DNA of 24,645 bases from T1Sed10-7 sp046540855. Its GTDB lineage: Bacteria > Actinomycetota > Nitriliruptoria > Nitriliruptorales > Nitriliruptoraceae. Of the stretch, positions 1 to 8,379 are shown piece by piece. The stretch lies in NCBI GenBank assembly GCA_046540855.1, contig JBKHEJ010000014.1:1-24645 (forward strand), given 5' to 3'. A model generated the notes under the pieces. The model did no database searches. It saw only the letters and a list, made by a program, of their open reading frames with translations, and was not told the origin of the DNA. How positions within the stretch are numbered: position 1 is the first letter of the stretch; each line of letters opens with the position of its first letter. A program made the translations under genes and the position numbers.

Positions 1-1082
1 ACGGCCGGCGCGTCCAGCGGGGTCGCGTCCGGTGGCACGAGCCCGACCCGGCGCCGGGTGCGCTGCGGTTGACCGGCGCCGAGGTCGTGCAGCACGGGGT
101 AGCCCGCCTGCTGCCCTCCGAGGTCCACGCGCTGGCTCGGCATGCGGATCCCGGCGGCGTCGAAGGCGTACTTGAGCCGTTCCCGCAGCTGCCGGGCGAG
201 GTCCCAGTTGCGCAGCGGCTTGGTGGGGATCACCACCCGGATCTGGACCCCGTCGGGACCGTGGTGCTGCACGCCCCAGATCTCCGGTGGGCCGATGACG
301 TCCTGGCCCCACAACGGATCGGCCGCGAGATCGGTGGCGACCTTGTGGATCAGGGCCTTGGCGGTCGCCAGGTCCGCGTCCAGGGCGACGGGGACGTCCA
401 GGGTCGCCCGAGCCCACTCCTGCGAGAGGTTGCCGACCCGCTGGATGTAGCCGTTGAGGACGTGGTGGACCACGCCGTCCACGTCCCGGAAGGCCGTGGA
501 GCGCAGGCCGACCCGCTCGACGACGCCGATGCGGCCGTCCACCTCGATCCAGTCACCGACCCCGTACTGGTCCTCGATCAGCATCGCGATGCCGGCCAGC
601 ACGTCACGCACCAGCTGCTGGGCACCGAACCCGAGCACGATCCCGGCGAGCCCGGCTCCGGCCAGCAGCGGCTGGAGCGGCACGCCGAGCAGATCGAGGA
701 TCAGCAGCAGCGCCGCGGTCCACACCACCACGCCGAGCACGCCGCGCACGACGCCGGCCGCCGCTCGTAGGCGCTGCGATCGGCGGGTCCGGAAGCGACG
801 CGTGTCCGACAGCTCACCGCGCCGGTGCGCCTCCTCGAACCGCCGCGCGAGCCGCTCCTCGAGCCGGTTCGTGTAGCGCACGACCAGCAGCTTCGTCAGC
901 TGCGTGATCGCGATGGCGGCGCCGAGGACGAGGAGGATCGACAGGGCCGTGGAGCCGACGCCCATGGCACGGGCGAGCGGCTCGCTCCCGGTGAGGTCGT
1001 AGACCACCAGGCAGAGCCGGTCGGCCTCCTCGGCAGGCCCGCACACGTCCGTGGCGCTGGCCTGGGCGAGCAGCTCGAGCAC
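1..1082 (-). CDS. MscS-family mechanosensitive ion channel (C-terminal end beyond window)
   Basis: Membrane channel that would open under membrane tension to release solutes on hypo-osmotic shock. I translated this frame directly; it stays open to the left edge (about 360 residues, stop not seen). The GTG start at 1082 has AGGAGG 6 bases upstream. A short N-terminus is followed by a hydrophobic helix near residues 43-62, a charged Arg/Glu-rich stretch near 70-110, a second helix near 120-140, then the pore-lining TM3 and beta domain. The TM3 region has the small-residue pattern of MscS (AGAGLAGIVLGFGAQQLVRD), and IEDQYGVGDWIEV is the typical start of the cytoplasmic beta domain. VGLRSTAFRD and the following NLS motif also fit the family. 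The visible length nearly matches small MscS proteins, so little should be missing. It is divergent from uvrC. Confidence 0.88.
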   Translation of the reverse strand, partial: MLELLAQASATDVCGPAEEADRLCLVVYDLTGSEPLARAMGVGSTALSILLVLGAAIAITQLTKLLVVRYTNRLEERLARRFEEAHRRGELSDTRRFRTRRSQRLRAAAGVVRGVLGVVVWTAALLLILDLLGVPLQPLLAGAGLAGIVLGFGAQQLVRDVLAGIAMLIEDQYGVGDWIEVDGRIGVVERVGLRSTAFRDVDGVVHHVLNGYIQRVGNLSQEWARATLDVPVALDADLATAKALIHKVATDLAADPLWGQDVIGPPEIWGVQHHGPDGVQIRVVIPTKPLRNWDLARQLRERLKYAFDAAGIRMPSQRVDLGGQQAGYPVLHDLGAGQPQRTRRRVGLVPPDATPLDAPA

Positions 1083-1099
1083 GGGGCACCTCCTGCCCC
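1083..1099 (-). promoter_or_regulatory. Ribosome binding site in a hairpin loop, MscS-family gene
   Basis: On the minus strand GGGGCA-GGAGG-TGCCCC forms a perfect 6-bp stem whose 5-base loop is the Shine-Dalgarno sequence, directly before the GTG start. The site fixes the start codon. The loop could modulate translation, but if transcription starts about 7 bases after the -10 box at 1102-1107, the 5' arm would be partly missing from the RNA. Confidence 0.5.
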
Positions 1100-1101
1100 G
1101 C

Positions 1102-1107
1102 ATCCTA
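1102..1107 (-). promoter_or_regulatory. Putative -10 box (TAGGAT) of the MscS-family gene
   Basis: TAGGAT on the minus strand fits the TAnnnT -10 form seen elsewhere in the window and lies about 20 bases before the start codon. No convincing -35 element was found at normal spacing. Confidence 0.4.
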
Positions 1108-1153
1108 GGGCGGGTCCCGGGTCGGGCCCGCCAGCGCCGCCGGCAGCCACCAC

Positions 1154-1159
1154 TACCCT
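1154..1159 (+). promoter_or_regulatory. Putative -10 box (TACCCT) of uvrC, implying a leaderless mRNA
   Basis: TACCCT ends 7 bases before the uvrC GTG at 1167. Transcription would therefore begin at or within a base of the start codon. No Shine-Dalgarno sequence precedes this GTG, which agrees with leaderless translation, a common mode in actinobacteria. No clear -35 was seen. Confidence 0.5.
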
Positions 1160-1166
1160 CGCGGGC

Positions 1167-3092
1167 GTGGATCATCCCGCCGCCGCCTTCCGCCCCGAGC
1201 CGGGCTCCGTGCCGGACAGCCCGGGGTGCTACCTGTTCCGGGACGCTCACGGCCGGGTCGTCTACGTCGGCAAGGCGTTGAGCCTGCGCTCACGGCTCGG
1301 CTCCTACTTCCAGGCACCGGCCAACCTCGCCTCGCGCACCCGTGCCATGCTCGAAGCGGCGCGCTCGGTCGAGTGGATCGTGGTCGAGACCGAGGTGGAG
1401 GCGCTCCACCTCGAGTACACGCTGATCCAGCGGCACCGGCCGCGGTACAACGTCCGCTACCGGGACGACAAGTCCTACCCCCACCTCGTGCTCACCACCT
1501 CCGAGGAGGTGCCACGGGCACGCGTCGCGCGCGGGCGCGTCGCCGAGGGGGATAGGCGCTTCGGCCCCTACGCGCACGCCTACGCCATCCGTGAGACCCT
1601 CGACCTGCTCCTTCGGGTCTTCCCGGTGCGGACCTGCTCGGCCGGGGTGTACGACCGGGCGGTGCGGACCGGGCGGGCCTGCCTGCTCTACCACATCGAC
1701 CGGTGCGCAGCACCCTGCATCGGGGCGGTCACGCCAGCGCAGCACCGTGAGCTCGTGGACGGCCTCGCCGGCTTCCTCGACGGGGACACCGCGCCGGTGC
1801 TCGCTCAGCTCGAGGAGGAGATGCACGCCGCCGCGGCCGCGCTGCGCTTCGAGGCCGCGGCGCGGCGCCGGGACCAGCTGCTCGCGGCCCGGCGGGCGCT
1901 CGAGAAGCAGCAGGTCGTCTCCGACCGCGAGGACGACCTCGACGTCGTCGCCGTCCACCAGGACGAGCTCGAGGCCGCGATCCAGGCCTTCTTCGTCCGC
2001 CGCGGCCGGGTCGTCGGCCGCAAGGGCTGGACCGTCGACAAGGTCGAGCCGCTCACCACCGAGGCCCTGCTGACCTCCTTCCTGTTGCAGCTGTACGCCG
2101 AACGCCCCGACGACATCCCGCCACAGGTGCTGCTGCCGGCCGAGCCGGAGGACGCCGACGCCCTGTCACGCCTGCTGGCCGAGCAGCGTGCCGCCTCGCG
2201 CCAGGGCCAGCGCGGGCGGCCGACGACCCGGGTGCGCTTCCACGTGCCGAAGCGCGGCGCGAAGCTCGAGCTGCTGCGCACGGTGGAGGAGAACGCCCGG
2301 GAGGCCTTCCAGCGCACCCGGCTGCAGCGGGCGGGGGACTTCGACGCCCGCTCGCGGGCGCTCAAGGAGCTCCAGGAGGCGCTCGACCTCGAGGAGGCCC
2401 CGCTGCGCATCGAGTGCTACGACATCAGCCACCTCGGGGGGACCGAGGTGGTGGGCTCGATGGTGGTGTTCGAGGACGGCCTGCCGCGCAAGAGCGAGTA
2501 CCGGCGCTTCAAGCTGCGGGTGGACGGCAACGACGACTACCGCGCCATGCGTGAGGTCCTCGCGCGCCGTTTCACCCGCCTGGTGGAGGAGCAGGCCCAG
2601 CCGCTCGCCGAGCGGGAGGAGCGCGCCCGCTTCGCCTACCCGCCCAACCTGGTGGTCATCGACGGTGGCCCGGGCCAGCTCGGGGCGGCACGCGAGGGCA
2701 TCGCCGAGGCCGGGGTGGAGGACGTCGCGGTCGTCTCGCTCGCCAAGCGCTTCGAGGAGGTGTACCGGCCACAGCAGCCCCGGCCGGTGGTCCTGCCGCG
2801 CGGCTCGGATGCGCTCTACCTGCTGCAACGGGTCCGGGACGAGGCACACCGCTTCGCGGTCAGCTACCAGCGCACGCGCCGCCGCCGGGCCGTCACCACC
2901 TCGGCGCTGGACGGCATCGAGGGCATCGGGCCGACGCGCCGCGCCGCGCTGCTCGCGCGCTTCGGCTCCGCGGAGGCGCTCGCCCGTGCCGAGCCGGAGG
3001 AGGTCGCCTCCGTGCCGGGGATGTCACCTACCCTGGCCGCACGGGTGCTCGCGGCGCTGCAGCCGGCAGGGTCGCCCGAGGAGGCGACGTGA
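1167..3092 (+). CDS. uvrC: Excinuclease ABC subunit C
   Basis: Nuclease of nucleotide excision repair; with UvrA and UvrB it cuts on both sides of a bulky DNA lesion. The product is 641 aa, normal for the family. The N-terminal GIY-YIG nuclease is visible as PGCYLF (residues 19-24) and VVYVGKA (31-37). Cys157, Cys172, Cys180 and Cys184 match the spacing of the cluster-binding cysteines of UvrC (x7 and x3 between the last three). The UVR motif that binds UvrB is near 215-247. The RNase H-like C-terminal nuclease shows ECYDISHL with Asp419, VIDGGPGQL with Asp499, and His561. Two helix-hairpin-helix motifs end the protein (582-632). GTG 1167 is chosen because the family start pattern begins there and a -10 box lies 7 bases before it; the frame is open further upstream but without family similarity. 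The stop overlaps the rapZ start by 4 bases. Confidence 0.97.
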   Translation: MDHPAAAFRPEPGSVPDSPGCYLFRDAHGRVVYVGKALSLRSRLGSYFQAPANLASRTRAMLEAARSVEWIVVETEVEALHLEYTLIQRHRPRYNVRYRDDKSYPHLVLTTSEEVPRARVARGRVAEGDRRFGPYAHAYAIRETLDLLLRVFPVRTCSAGVYDRAVRTGRACLLYHIDRCAAPCIGAVTPAQHRELVDGLAGFLDGDTAPVLAQLEEEMHAAAAALRFEAAARRRDQLLAARRALEKQQVVSDREDDLDVVAVHQDELEAAIQAFFVRRGRVVGRKGWTVDKVEPLTTEALLTSFLLQLYAERPDDIPPQVLLPAEPEDADALSRLLAEQRAASRQGQRGRPTTRVRFHVPKRGAKLELLRTVEENAREAFQRTRLQRAGDFDARSRALKELQEALDLEEAPLRIECYDISHLGGTEVVGSMVVFEDGLPRKSEYRRFKLRVDGNDDYRAMREVLARRFTRLVEEQAQPLAEREERARFAYPPNLVVIDGGPGQLGAAREGIAEAGVEDVAVVSLAKRFEEVYRPQQPRPVVLPRGSDALYLLQRVRDEAHRFAVSYQRTRRRRAVTTSALDGIEGIGPTRRAALLARFGSAEALARAEPEEVASVPGMSPTLAARVLAALQPAGSPEEAT

Positions 3093-4015
3093 CCACGCAG
3101 CAGCCCGGTGAGGCGCAGGCGCTCGGTGCGCGCGTCAGCGAGGTCGAGGCCCAGCGACCGCACGTGCTGATCATCACCGGCCTGTCCGGCGCGGGCCGCT
3201 CGACCGCGTCCAACGCCGTGGAGGACCTCGGCTGGTTCGTGATCGACAACCTGCCGCCGACCCTGATCGACCGGGTGACCGAGCTGGCCTTCGCTCCGGG
3301 CTCGTCGGTGTCCCGCCTCGCGGTCGTCGCGGACGTACGCGGGCGGCAGTTCTTCGACCATCTCGTGGAGGTGATCCGTGACCTGCGCCGCAGCGAGGCC
3401 AACGTCCGGGTCCTCTTCCTCGACGCGGACGAGGAGGCGCTCATCCGGCGCTTCGAGGAGACGCGCCGACGCCACCCCGCGGCGACCGAAGCCGGCGTGG
3501 TCGCCGGGATCCGGGCGGAGCGCGAGCAGCTCGCCGAGCTGCGCGGGCTCGCGGACCTGATCATCGACACGAGCGACCTCAACGTCCACGAGCTGCGCGA
3601 GCGGGTCCTGGAGCTCGTCGGCGAGGGGTCGAGCGCCCCGCTGCGGATCGACGTGGTCTCCTTCGGCTTCAAGCGCGGGACCCCGCGGGAGGCCGACCTG
3701 CTGCTCGACGTGCGCTTCCTCCCGAACCCGCACTGGGTCGAGGAGCTGCGCGGCTACTCCGGCCGTGACGCACCGGTGCGCGACTACGTCTTCGGGCAGC
3801 CATCGACCGGGCCGTTCGTCGAGGCGGTGGAGCGTCTCCTCGACGTCGTCGTCCCGGGCTACGTGACCGAGGGGAAGCGCTACCTCACCATCGCGATCGG
3901 GTGCACGGGGGGCAAGCACCGCTCGGTCGCCCTCGCCGAGCGCTTCGGCAGCTACCTGCGGGACACCTTCGCGCTCCCGGTCGAGGTCGAGCACCGCGAC
4001 CTCGGTGCCGAGTGA
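3089..4015 (+). CDS. rapZ: RapZ-family nucleotide-binding protein (RNase adapter)
   Basis: Cytoplasmic P-loop protein of the RapZ/YvcJ family, 308 aa, full length. In enterobacteria RapZ senses glucosamine-6-phosphate and recruits RNase E to a small RNA; the actinobacterial role is less settled. The Walker A motif GLSGAGRS lies at residues 31-38 and is followed by the family signature DLGWFVIDNLPPTL. The usual lysine of the P-loop is arginine here, which I recall as common in actinobacterial members. The C-terminal domain carries AIGCTGGKHRSVALAERF, the conserved loop of the sensing domain. The GTG start at 3089 overlaps the uvrC stop (GTGA), and its own stop overlaps yvcK in the same way, so translation is probably coupled. 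The rapZ-yvcK-whiA order is the classic one. Confidence 0.95.
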   Translation: MTTQQPGEAQALGARVSEVEAQRPHVLIITGLSGAGRSTASNAVEDLGWFVIDNLPPTLIDRVTELAFAPGSSVSRLAVVADVRGRQFFDHLVEVIRDLRRSEANVRVLFLDADEEALIRRFEETRRRHPAATEAGVVAGIRAEREQLAELRGLADLIIDTSDLNVHELRERVLELVGEGSSAPLRIDVVSFGFKRGTPREADLLLDVRFLPNPHWVEELRGYSGRDAPVRDYVFGQPSTGPFVEAVERLLDVVVPGYVTEGKRYLTIAIGCTGGKHRSVALAERFGSYLRDTFALPVEVEHRDLGAE

Positions 4016-4929
4016 GCGCCGCGCGCGTCCGGGTCCACCGGGCGGTCGCGCTGGGCGGCGGCCACGGGCTCGCCCGCACCCTCGCGGCCCTCAGACGGCT
4101 CGCCGACGAGGTCGTCGCGATCGTCTCGGTGGCCGACGACGGGGGGTCCTCCGGCCGCCTCAGGCGTGACCTCGACATCGTCCCGCCGGGGGACCTGCGC
4201 ATGGCCCTGACCGCGCTCGGGCATCGTGAGCGGCTCGCCGAGGTGCTCGGGTACCGCTTCCCCCGTGGGGAGCTGGCCGGCCACGCCCTCGGCAACCTCG
4301 TCCTGGTGGCGCTGCAGGACCTCCACGAGGGGGACCTCGTCGCGGCGCTGGACGAGCTCGCCTACCACCTCGGCGTCGCGGGGCGCGTCCTGCCGTGCAC
4401 GACCGACCCCGTCACGCTGCACGCCCGCAGCCTCGCCGGCCCGGTCAGCGGCCAGGCCGCCATCGCGGCCACCTCCCGGCTGGAGCGGGTGTGGCTCCAG
4501 CCCGAGGCTCCCGCCGCCACACCCGCCGCCCTGGAGGCGCTGACCGGGGCGGATCTCGTGGTGCTCGGACCCGGGTCGCTGTACACGAGCCTGCTGCCCA
4601 ACCTGCTCGTCCCTGAGCTCGCGGCAGCCGTGATCGCCGCCCCCGGCCCACGGGTCCTGGTCGCGAACCTGCGCGAGCAGCTCGGTGAGACCGAGGGCAT
4701 GTCGCTCGCTGACCACCTGGAGGCGCTGGCGTCCCACGTCCCGGCGCTGACCGTCGACGCGGTGCTGCTCCACGACGGCCGCACACCGCCGGGTCCGGGC
4801 CGACCGCTCGACCCCGGGCCGCTGCCGCCGACGGCCCCGGTGGGACGGGTGGTGCGTGCGGACCTGCTCGGGGACCGCGACGGCCACGACCCGGACGCGC
4901 TCGCCCGCGCGCTGGCCCGGCTGGTCTGA
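4012..4929 (+). CDS. yvcK: YvcK/CofD-like gluconeogenesis factor
   Basis: Member of the YvcK group of the CofD-like family, about 305 aa from GTG 4012. In Bacillus and mycobacteria YvcK binds UDP-sugars and is needed for cell-wall synthesis and growth on gluconeogenic carbon sources. Visible family motifs are VALGGGHGLA (residues 12-21), VADDGGSSGRLR (40-51), PPGDLRMAL (58-66), the GHALGNLVLVAL region and LVVLGPGSLYTSLLPNLLV. The frame extends upstream to 3901, but that part overlaps rapZ and has no family similarity; the GTGA overlap at 4012-4015 supports the chosen start. The next gene, whiA, starts on the last base of the stop codon (TGATG). Confidence 0.95.
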   Translation: MSAARVRVHRAVALGGGHGLARTLAALRRLADEVVAIVSVADDGGSSGRLRRDLDIVPPGDLRMALTALGHRERLAEVLGYRFPRGELAGHALGNLVLVALQDLHEGDLVAALDELAYHLGVAGRVLPCTTDPVTLHARSLAGPVSGQAAIAATSRLERVWLQPEAPAATPAALEALTGADLVVLGPGSLYTSLLPNLLVPELAAAVIAAPGPRVLVANLREQLGETEGMSLADHLEALASHVPALTVDAVLLHDGRTPPGPGRPLDPGPLPPTAPVGRVVRADLLGDRDGHDPDALARALARLV

Positions 4930-5888
4930 TGCCGGGCACCTTCACCACGGCCGTGCGCCAGGAGCTCGCCCAGCTCCCGCTGGGTTCCGGCGTCGAGGTC
5001 CGGGCCGAGCTGCTCGGGCTCGTGCGCACCATCGCGACGCTCGCGGTCCGTGGGGGTCCCGACCCGACCCCGGTCGTGGTCTTCGAGACGGCCGAGGGGG
5101 CGGTCGCCCGGCGCGTCCACGCCCTCCTGTTGCGCCGCTACCGGCTCCGACCCGAGCTGCGGGTCCGCTCGGGCGAGGGGGTGAGACACCAGGCGCGCTA
5201 CGCCGTGGCCGTCACCGCCAGCGCCGGACGGCTCGTCCGCGATCTCGGGGTCGTCGACGACCACGGCCGTCTCGAGCCGCACCTCGGGACCGGGCTGTTG
5301 CCGAGCGAGCGGCCGGCGCTGCTGCGCGGGGCGGTGCTCGGTGCGGGCTCCTTCTCCGCGCCCGGGCGGCCGGCGCACCTGGAGATCCGGGTGCGGCACC
5401 GCGTCACGGCCACCGACCTCGCGGCGGTGCTGGCCGAGGTGGTCGGCCCCGGGCCGTCGGTCCCGACCAGCGGCCCGACCCGGGTGGTGCTCAAGTCCGG
5501 CCGACGGATCGGCGCGTTGCTCGCCGCTGTCGGCGCGACCTCCGCCTACCTCGCCCTCGAGGAGCAGCAGGTGCGGCGCGAGGTCCGGGCCGAGGCGACC
5601 CGCCTGGCCAACGCCGACCGCGCCAACCTCGCGCGGACGGTGACCGCGAGCGCAGCGCAGGCCGAGGCCGTGACGCGCGCGATCGAGCGCCACGGCTGGG
5701 ACGGGCTCGAGCCGGAGCTGCGCGAGGTCGCGCTGACGCGGCTGGCCAACCCGGAGGCCTCGCTCGCCGAGCTCGGGGCACTGCTGGACCCGCCGGTCGG
5801 CAAGTCCGCGGTGCACCGTCGCCTGCGTCGGCTCGAGGAGCTCGGCGACCGCGGGGCCACCGACGAAGGGGAACCGGTTGACCCCTGA
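4929..5888 (+). CDS. whiA: WhiA sporulation/division regulator
   Basis: DNA-binding protein of the WhiA family, 319 aa, usual length. WhiA has an N-terminal domain related to LAGLIDADG homing endonucleases (about residues 20-190, catalytically dead in the family) and a C-terminal helix-turn-helix. In Streptomyces it controls sporulation division genes together with WhiB; in Bacillus it affects division and chromosome segregation. The diagnostic C-terminal part is clear: LANPEASLAELGALLDPP followed by VGKSAVHRRLRRLEEL. Translation starts at the ATG overlapping the yvcK stop by one base. It is the last gene of the uvrC-rapZ-yvcK-whiA run; the gap promoter begins right at its end. Confidence 0.97.
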   Translation: MPGTFTTAVRQELAQLPLGSGVEVRAELLGLVRTIATLAVRGGPDPTPVVVFETAEGAVARRVHALLLRRYRLRPELRVRSGEGVRHQARYAVAVTASAGRLVRDLGVVDDHGRLEPHLGTGLLPSERPALLRGAVLGAGSFSAPGRPAHLEIRVRHRVTATDLAAVLAEVVGPGPSVPTSGPTRVVLKSGRRIGALLAAVGATSAYLALEEQQVRREVRAEATRLANADRANLARTVTASAAQAEAVTRAIERHGWDGLEPELREVALTRLANPEASLAELGALLDPPVGKSAVHRRLRRLEELGDRGATDEGEPVDP

Positions 5889-5914
5889 CCCCTGCGGGAG
5901 GTCGGTGCTAGGGT
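5885..5914 (+). promoter_or_regulatory. Putative gap-pgk promoter
   Basis: A -35-like CTGACC (5885-5890) and a -10 TAGGGT (5909-5914) are separated by 18 bases. The -35 overlaps the whiA stop codon. Transcription would start near 5921, leaving a leader of about 150 bases before the gap start. Confidence 0.55.
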
Positions 5915-5973
5915 CGAGCGCGAGCGCGGGACGCACGGCAGCCGCCTCGCCGGGCCCAGCGCGCACACCGGTC

Positions 5974-6033
5974 CGCGGCCATCCTCGGCCGCGCCGGGAG
6001 CGGTCAGCGGGGGCAGCACCGCCCCCGTGACCG
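5974..6033 (+). promoter_or_regulatory. Structured gap leader: two stem-loops
   Basis: The first hairpin (5974-5993) is CGCGGCC with its exact complement around a 6-base loop. The second (6001-6033) is larger: CGGTCA, an unpaired G, then CGGGGGC, a 6-base AGCACC loop, and the full complement, giving 13 base pairs with one bulge. It ends 40 bases before the gap ATG and has no T-run after it, so it is more likely an mRNA-stability or control element than a simple terminator. I recognise no known riboswitch class. Confidence 0.5.
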
Positions 6034-6073
6034 TCCACCGGACACCATCACCCCAGCGAACGGGAGTTCCCAC

Positions 6074-7078
6074 ATGTCCGTGAAGGTCGCCATCAACGGC
6101 TTCGGCCGCATCGGCCGCAACTTCCTGCGTGCAACCCTCGAGCATGACATCGACCTCGACATCGTGGCGGTCAACGACCTGACCGACACCCAGGCCCTCG
6201 GGATGCTGCTGAAGTACGACAGCGTCCACGGCCGCTTCGACGGCACGGTGGAGGTCGAGGGCGACGCCATCGTCGTCAACGGCACGCCGATCAAGGTCCT
6301 CTCCGAGCGCGATCCGGCCGCCCTGCCGTGGAGCGACCTCGGGGTCGAGGTGGTCGTCGAGTCGACCGGGTTCTTCACCCAGCGTGACGCCGCCGCCAAG
6401 CACCTCGACGCGGGTGCGAAGAAGGTCATCATCTCCGCGCCCGCCAAGGGCGAGGACAAGACCATCGTCATGGGTGCGAACGAGGACGAGTACGACCCGG
6501 GCGCCCACGACGTCATCTCCATGGCCTCCTGCACCACGAACTCGGTCGTCCCGATGGCGAAGGTGATCCACGACGCCTTCGGTATCGAGCAGGGGCTGAT
6601 GACCACGATCCATGCCTACACCGGGGATCAGCGCCTGCACGACGCGCCGCACAAGGACCCGCGGCGTGCTCGGGCCGCCGCCCTGTCGATGGTCCCGACC
6701 ACCACCGGTGCCGCCAAGGCCACCGCGCTCGCGCTGCCGGAGATGAAGGGGCGGCTCGACGGGTACGCGATGCGCGTCCCCACCCCGTCCGGCTCGGCGA
6801 CCGACCTGACCCTGCTGCTCTCCAAGGAGGTCACCAAGGACGAGGTCAACGCGGCGGTCAAGGCGGCGGCCGACGGCCCGCTGCAGGGCATCCTCGAGTA
6901 CACCGAGGACCCGATCGTCTCCGTCGACATCATCGGCAACCCGCACTCCTGCATCTTCGACGCCGGCGTGACCATCGCCGCCGGCAGGATGATCAAGGTG
7001 CTGGGCTGGTACGACAACGAGATGGGCTACTCGGTCCGTCTGGCCGACTTCACCCGGTTCGTGGGGGACAAGCTGTGA
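6074..7078 (+). CDS. gap: Glyceraldehyde-3-phosphate dehydrogenase, type I
   Basis: Glycolytic enzyme that oxidises and phosphorylates glyceraldehyde-3-phosphate with NAD+ to 1,3-bisphosphoglycerate. The 334-aa product is full length. INGFGRIGRN (residues 7-16) is the dinucleotide-binding start; AVNDLTD with Asp35 points to NAD rather than NADP. The catalytic cysteine is Cys153 in SMASCTTNS, with His180 in TTIHAYTGDQ. WYDNEMGYS near the C-terminus is diagnostic. GGGAG about 6 bases before the ATG supports the start. Its stop overlaps the pgk GTG by 4 bases, so the two are co-translated. Confidence 0.98.
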   Translation: MSVKVAINGFGRIGRNFLRATLEHDIDLDIVAVNDLTDTQALGMLLKYDSVHGRFDGTVEVEGDAIVVNGTPIKVLSERDPAALPWSDLGVEVVVESTGFFTQRDAAAKHLDAGAKKVIISAPAKGEDKTIVMGANEDEYDPGAHDVISMASCTTNSVVPMAKVIHDAFGIEQGLMTTIHAYTGDQRLHDAPHKDPRRARAAALSMVPTTTGAAKATALALPEMKGRLDGYAMRVPTPSGSATDLTLLLSKEVTKDEVNAAVKAAADGPLQGILEYTEDPIVSVDIIGNPHSCIFDAGVTIAAGRMIKVLGWYDNEMGYSVRLADFTRFVGDKL

Positions 7079-8274
7079 CCTCCGAGATGCTCGCAGGGGT
7101 CCGGACCTTGCCGGACCTCGACGCCGAAGGGAAGACGGTCTTCGTCCGCGCGGACCTCAACGTTCCCCTGCGCGACGGGGCGATCACCGACGATCTGCGC
7201 GTGCAGTCCTCGGTGCCGACCCTGCGGGCGCTGCTCGACCAGGGTGCGAGCGTGATCGTCGCCTCGCACCTGGGTCGGCCGAAGGGGGCGCCGGACCCGG
7301 CGTCCTCGATGGCCGCCGTCGGCACGCGCCTGCAGCAGCTGCTGTCCACCAACGTCATCACCGCGAGCGACGTGGTCGGGGAGGATGCGAGGGCCAAGGC
7401 AGCGGCGCTCAAGCCCGGGCAGGTCCTGCTGCTGGAGAACCTGCGCTGGGATCCCGGCGAGACGAGCAACGACGACGCCTTCGCCGACGCGCTGGCTGCG
7501 ATGGCCGACGTGTACGTCGACGACGCCTTCGGGGCGTCGCACCGGGCGCACGCCTCGATCGCCGGCATCCCCGCCCGTATCCCCGGCTACGCCGGCCTGC
7601 TGCTCGAGCGCGAGCTCGACGTGCTCGGTGGGCTGCTCGAGGACCCGGCGCGGCCGTACGTGGCCGTGCTCGGCGGCGCCAAGGTCAGCGACAAGCTGAC
7701 GGTGCTGGAGAACCTGCTGCAGCGGGTCGACGCCATCGCCGTCGGTGGGGCCATGGCCTTCACCTTCCTCGTCGCTGAGGGCGTCGACGTCGGCGCCTCG
7801 CGCGTCGAGGAGGACCAGGTCGAGACCGTGGGACGCCTCGTGACCGCAGCCCGTGAGCGCGGCGTCGATGTGCTGCTGCCCACCGACGTCGTCGTGGCTC
7901 CCCGGTTCGAGGAGGACGCCCCCGCGACCACGGTGCCGGTGTCGGCCATCCCGCAGGACCAGATGGGCCTCGACATCGGTCCGGGGACGGCCGACGCCTA
8001 CGCGGCAGCCATCGCTGACGCCGGCAGCGTGTTCTGGAACGGCCCGATGGGCGTGTTCGAGTGGGACGCGTTCGCCGCCGGGACCCGGACGGTCGCCGAC
8101 GCGATGGCCGCCACCTCGGCCTTCACCGTCGTCGGTGGCGGGGACTCCGCCGCCGCGATCCGGACCTTCGGGCTCGACGACCGCGTCGACCACGTCTCCA
8201 CCGGTGGCGGCGCCTCCCTCGAGCTGCTCGAGGGCAAGGAGCTGCCGGGCGTCGTGGCGCTGCGCACGGGCTGA
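7075..8274 (+). CDS. pgk: Phosphoglycerate kinase
   Basis: Transfers the acyl phosphate of 1,3-bisphosphoglycerate to ADP, making ATP in lower glycolysis. The 399-aa length is typical. Visible motifs are FVRADLNVPLRDG (substrate-binding N-domain; the usual DFNVP is DLNVP here), IVASHLGRPKG, the hinge region AVLGGAKVSDKL, VFWNGPMGVFE, and the nucleotide loop VVGGGDSAAAI with STGGGASLELLEG. The GTG at 7075 overlaps the gap stop (GTGA); ATG 7087 four codons later is a possible alternative start. A strong stem-loop follows about 20 bases after the stop, so the gap-pgk transcript probably ends there rather than reading into the ABC genes. Confidence 0.98.
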   Translation: MTSEMLAGVRTLPDLDAEGKTVFVRADLNVPLRDGAITDDLRVQSSVPTLRALLDQGASVIVASHLGRPKGAPDPASSMAAVGTRLQQLLSTNVITASDVVGEDARAKAAALKPGQVLLLENLRWDPGETSNDDAFADALAAMADVYVDDAFGASHRAHASIAGIPARIPGYAGLLLERELDVLGGLLEDPARPYVAVLGGAKVSDKLTVLENLLQRVDAIAVGGAMAFTFLVAEGVDVGASRVEEDQVETVGRLVTAARERGVDVLLPTDVVVAPRFEEDAPATTVPVSAIPQDQMGLDIGPGTADAYAAAIADAGSVFWNGPMGVFEWDAFAAGTRTVADAMAATSAFTVVGGGDSAAAIRTFGLDDRVDHVSTGGGASLELLEGKELPGVVALRTG

Positions 8275-8295
8275 CCCGAGCACGCAGGACGGTGG

Positions 8296-8319
8296 GGCCC
8301 GGTGCTGCGGCACCGGGCC
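8296..8319 (+). terminator. Rho-independent-like terminator after pgk
   Basis: GGCCCGGTGC, a TGCG tetraloop, and the exact complement form a perfect 10-bp stem 21 bases after the pgk stop. No T-run follows, as is usual for actinobacterial hairpin terminators. Confidence 0.7.
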
Positions 8320-8379
8320 TCGCTGCGTCCCCGCCACCTGGGCGGCGGACGGGTGCACGAGCCGGTGGGGTGCGCGAGG

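Noticed and set aside
69..770. 233-residue open frame on the plus strand at the left edge
   Set aside because: Antisense to the MscS-family gene, whose motifs are unambiguous on the minus strand.
825..1166. Upstream extension of uvrC by 114 codons
   Set aside because: Overlaps the divergent channel gene and its promoter; UvrC similarity begins at GTG 1167.
5878..5914. TTGACC at the whiA end as the -35 of the gap promoter
   Set aside because: It would leave a 25-base spacer to TAGGGT; CTGACC at 5885 gives 18 bases.
4362..6038. 558-residue open frame on the minus strand across yvcK, whiA and the gap leader
   Set aside because: Low-complexity Arg/Gly/Ala product spanning two recognised genes and a promoter.
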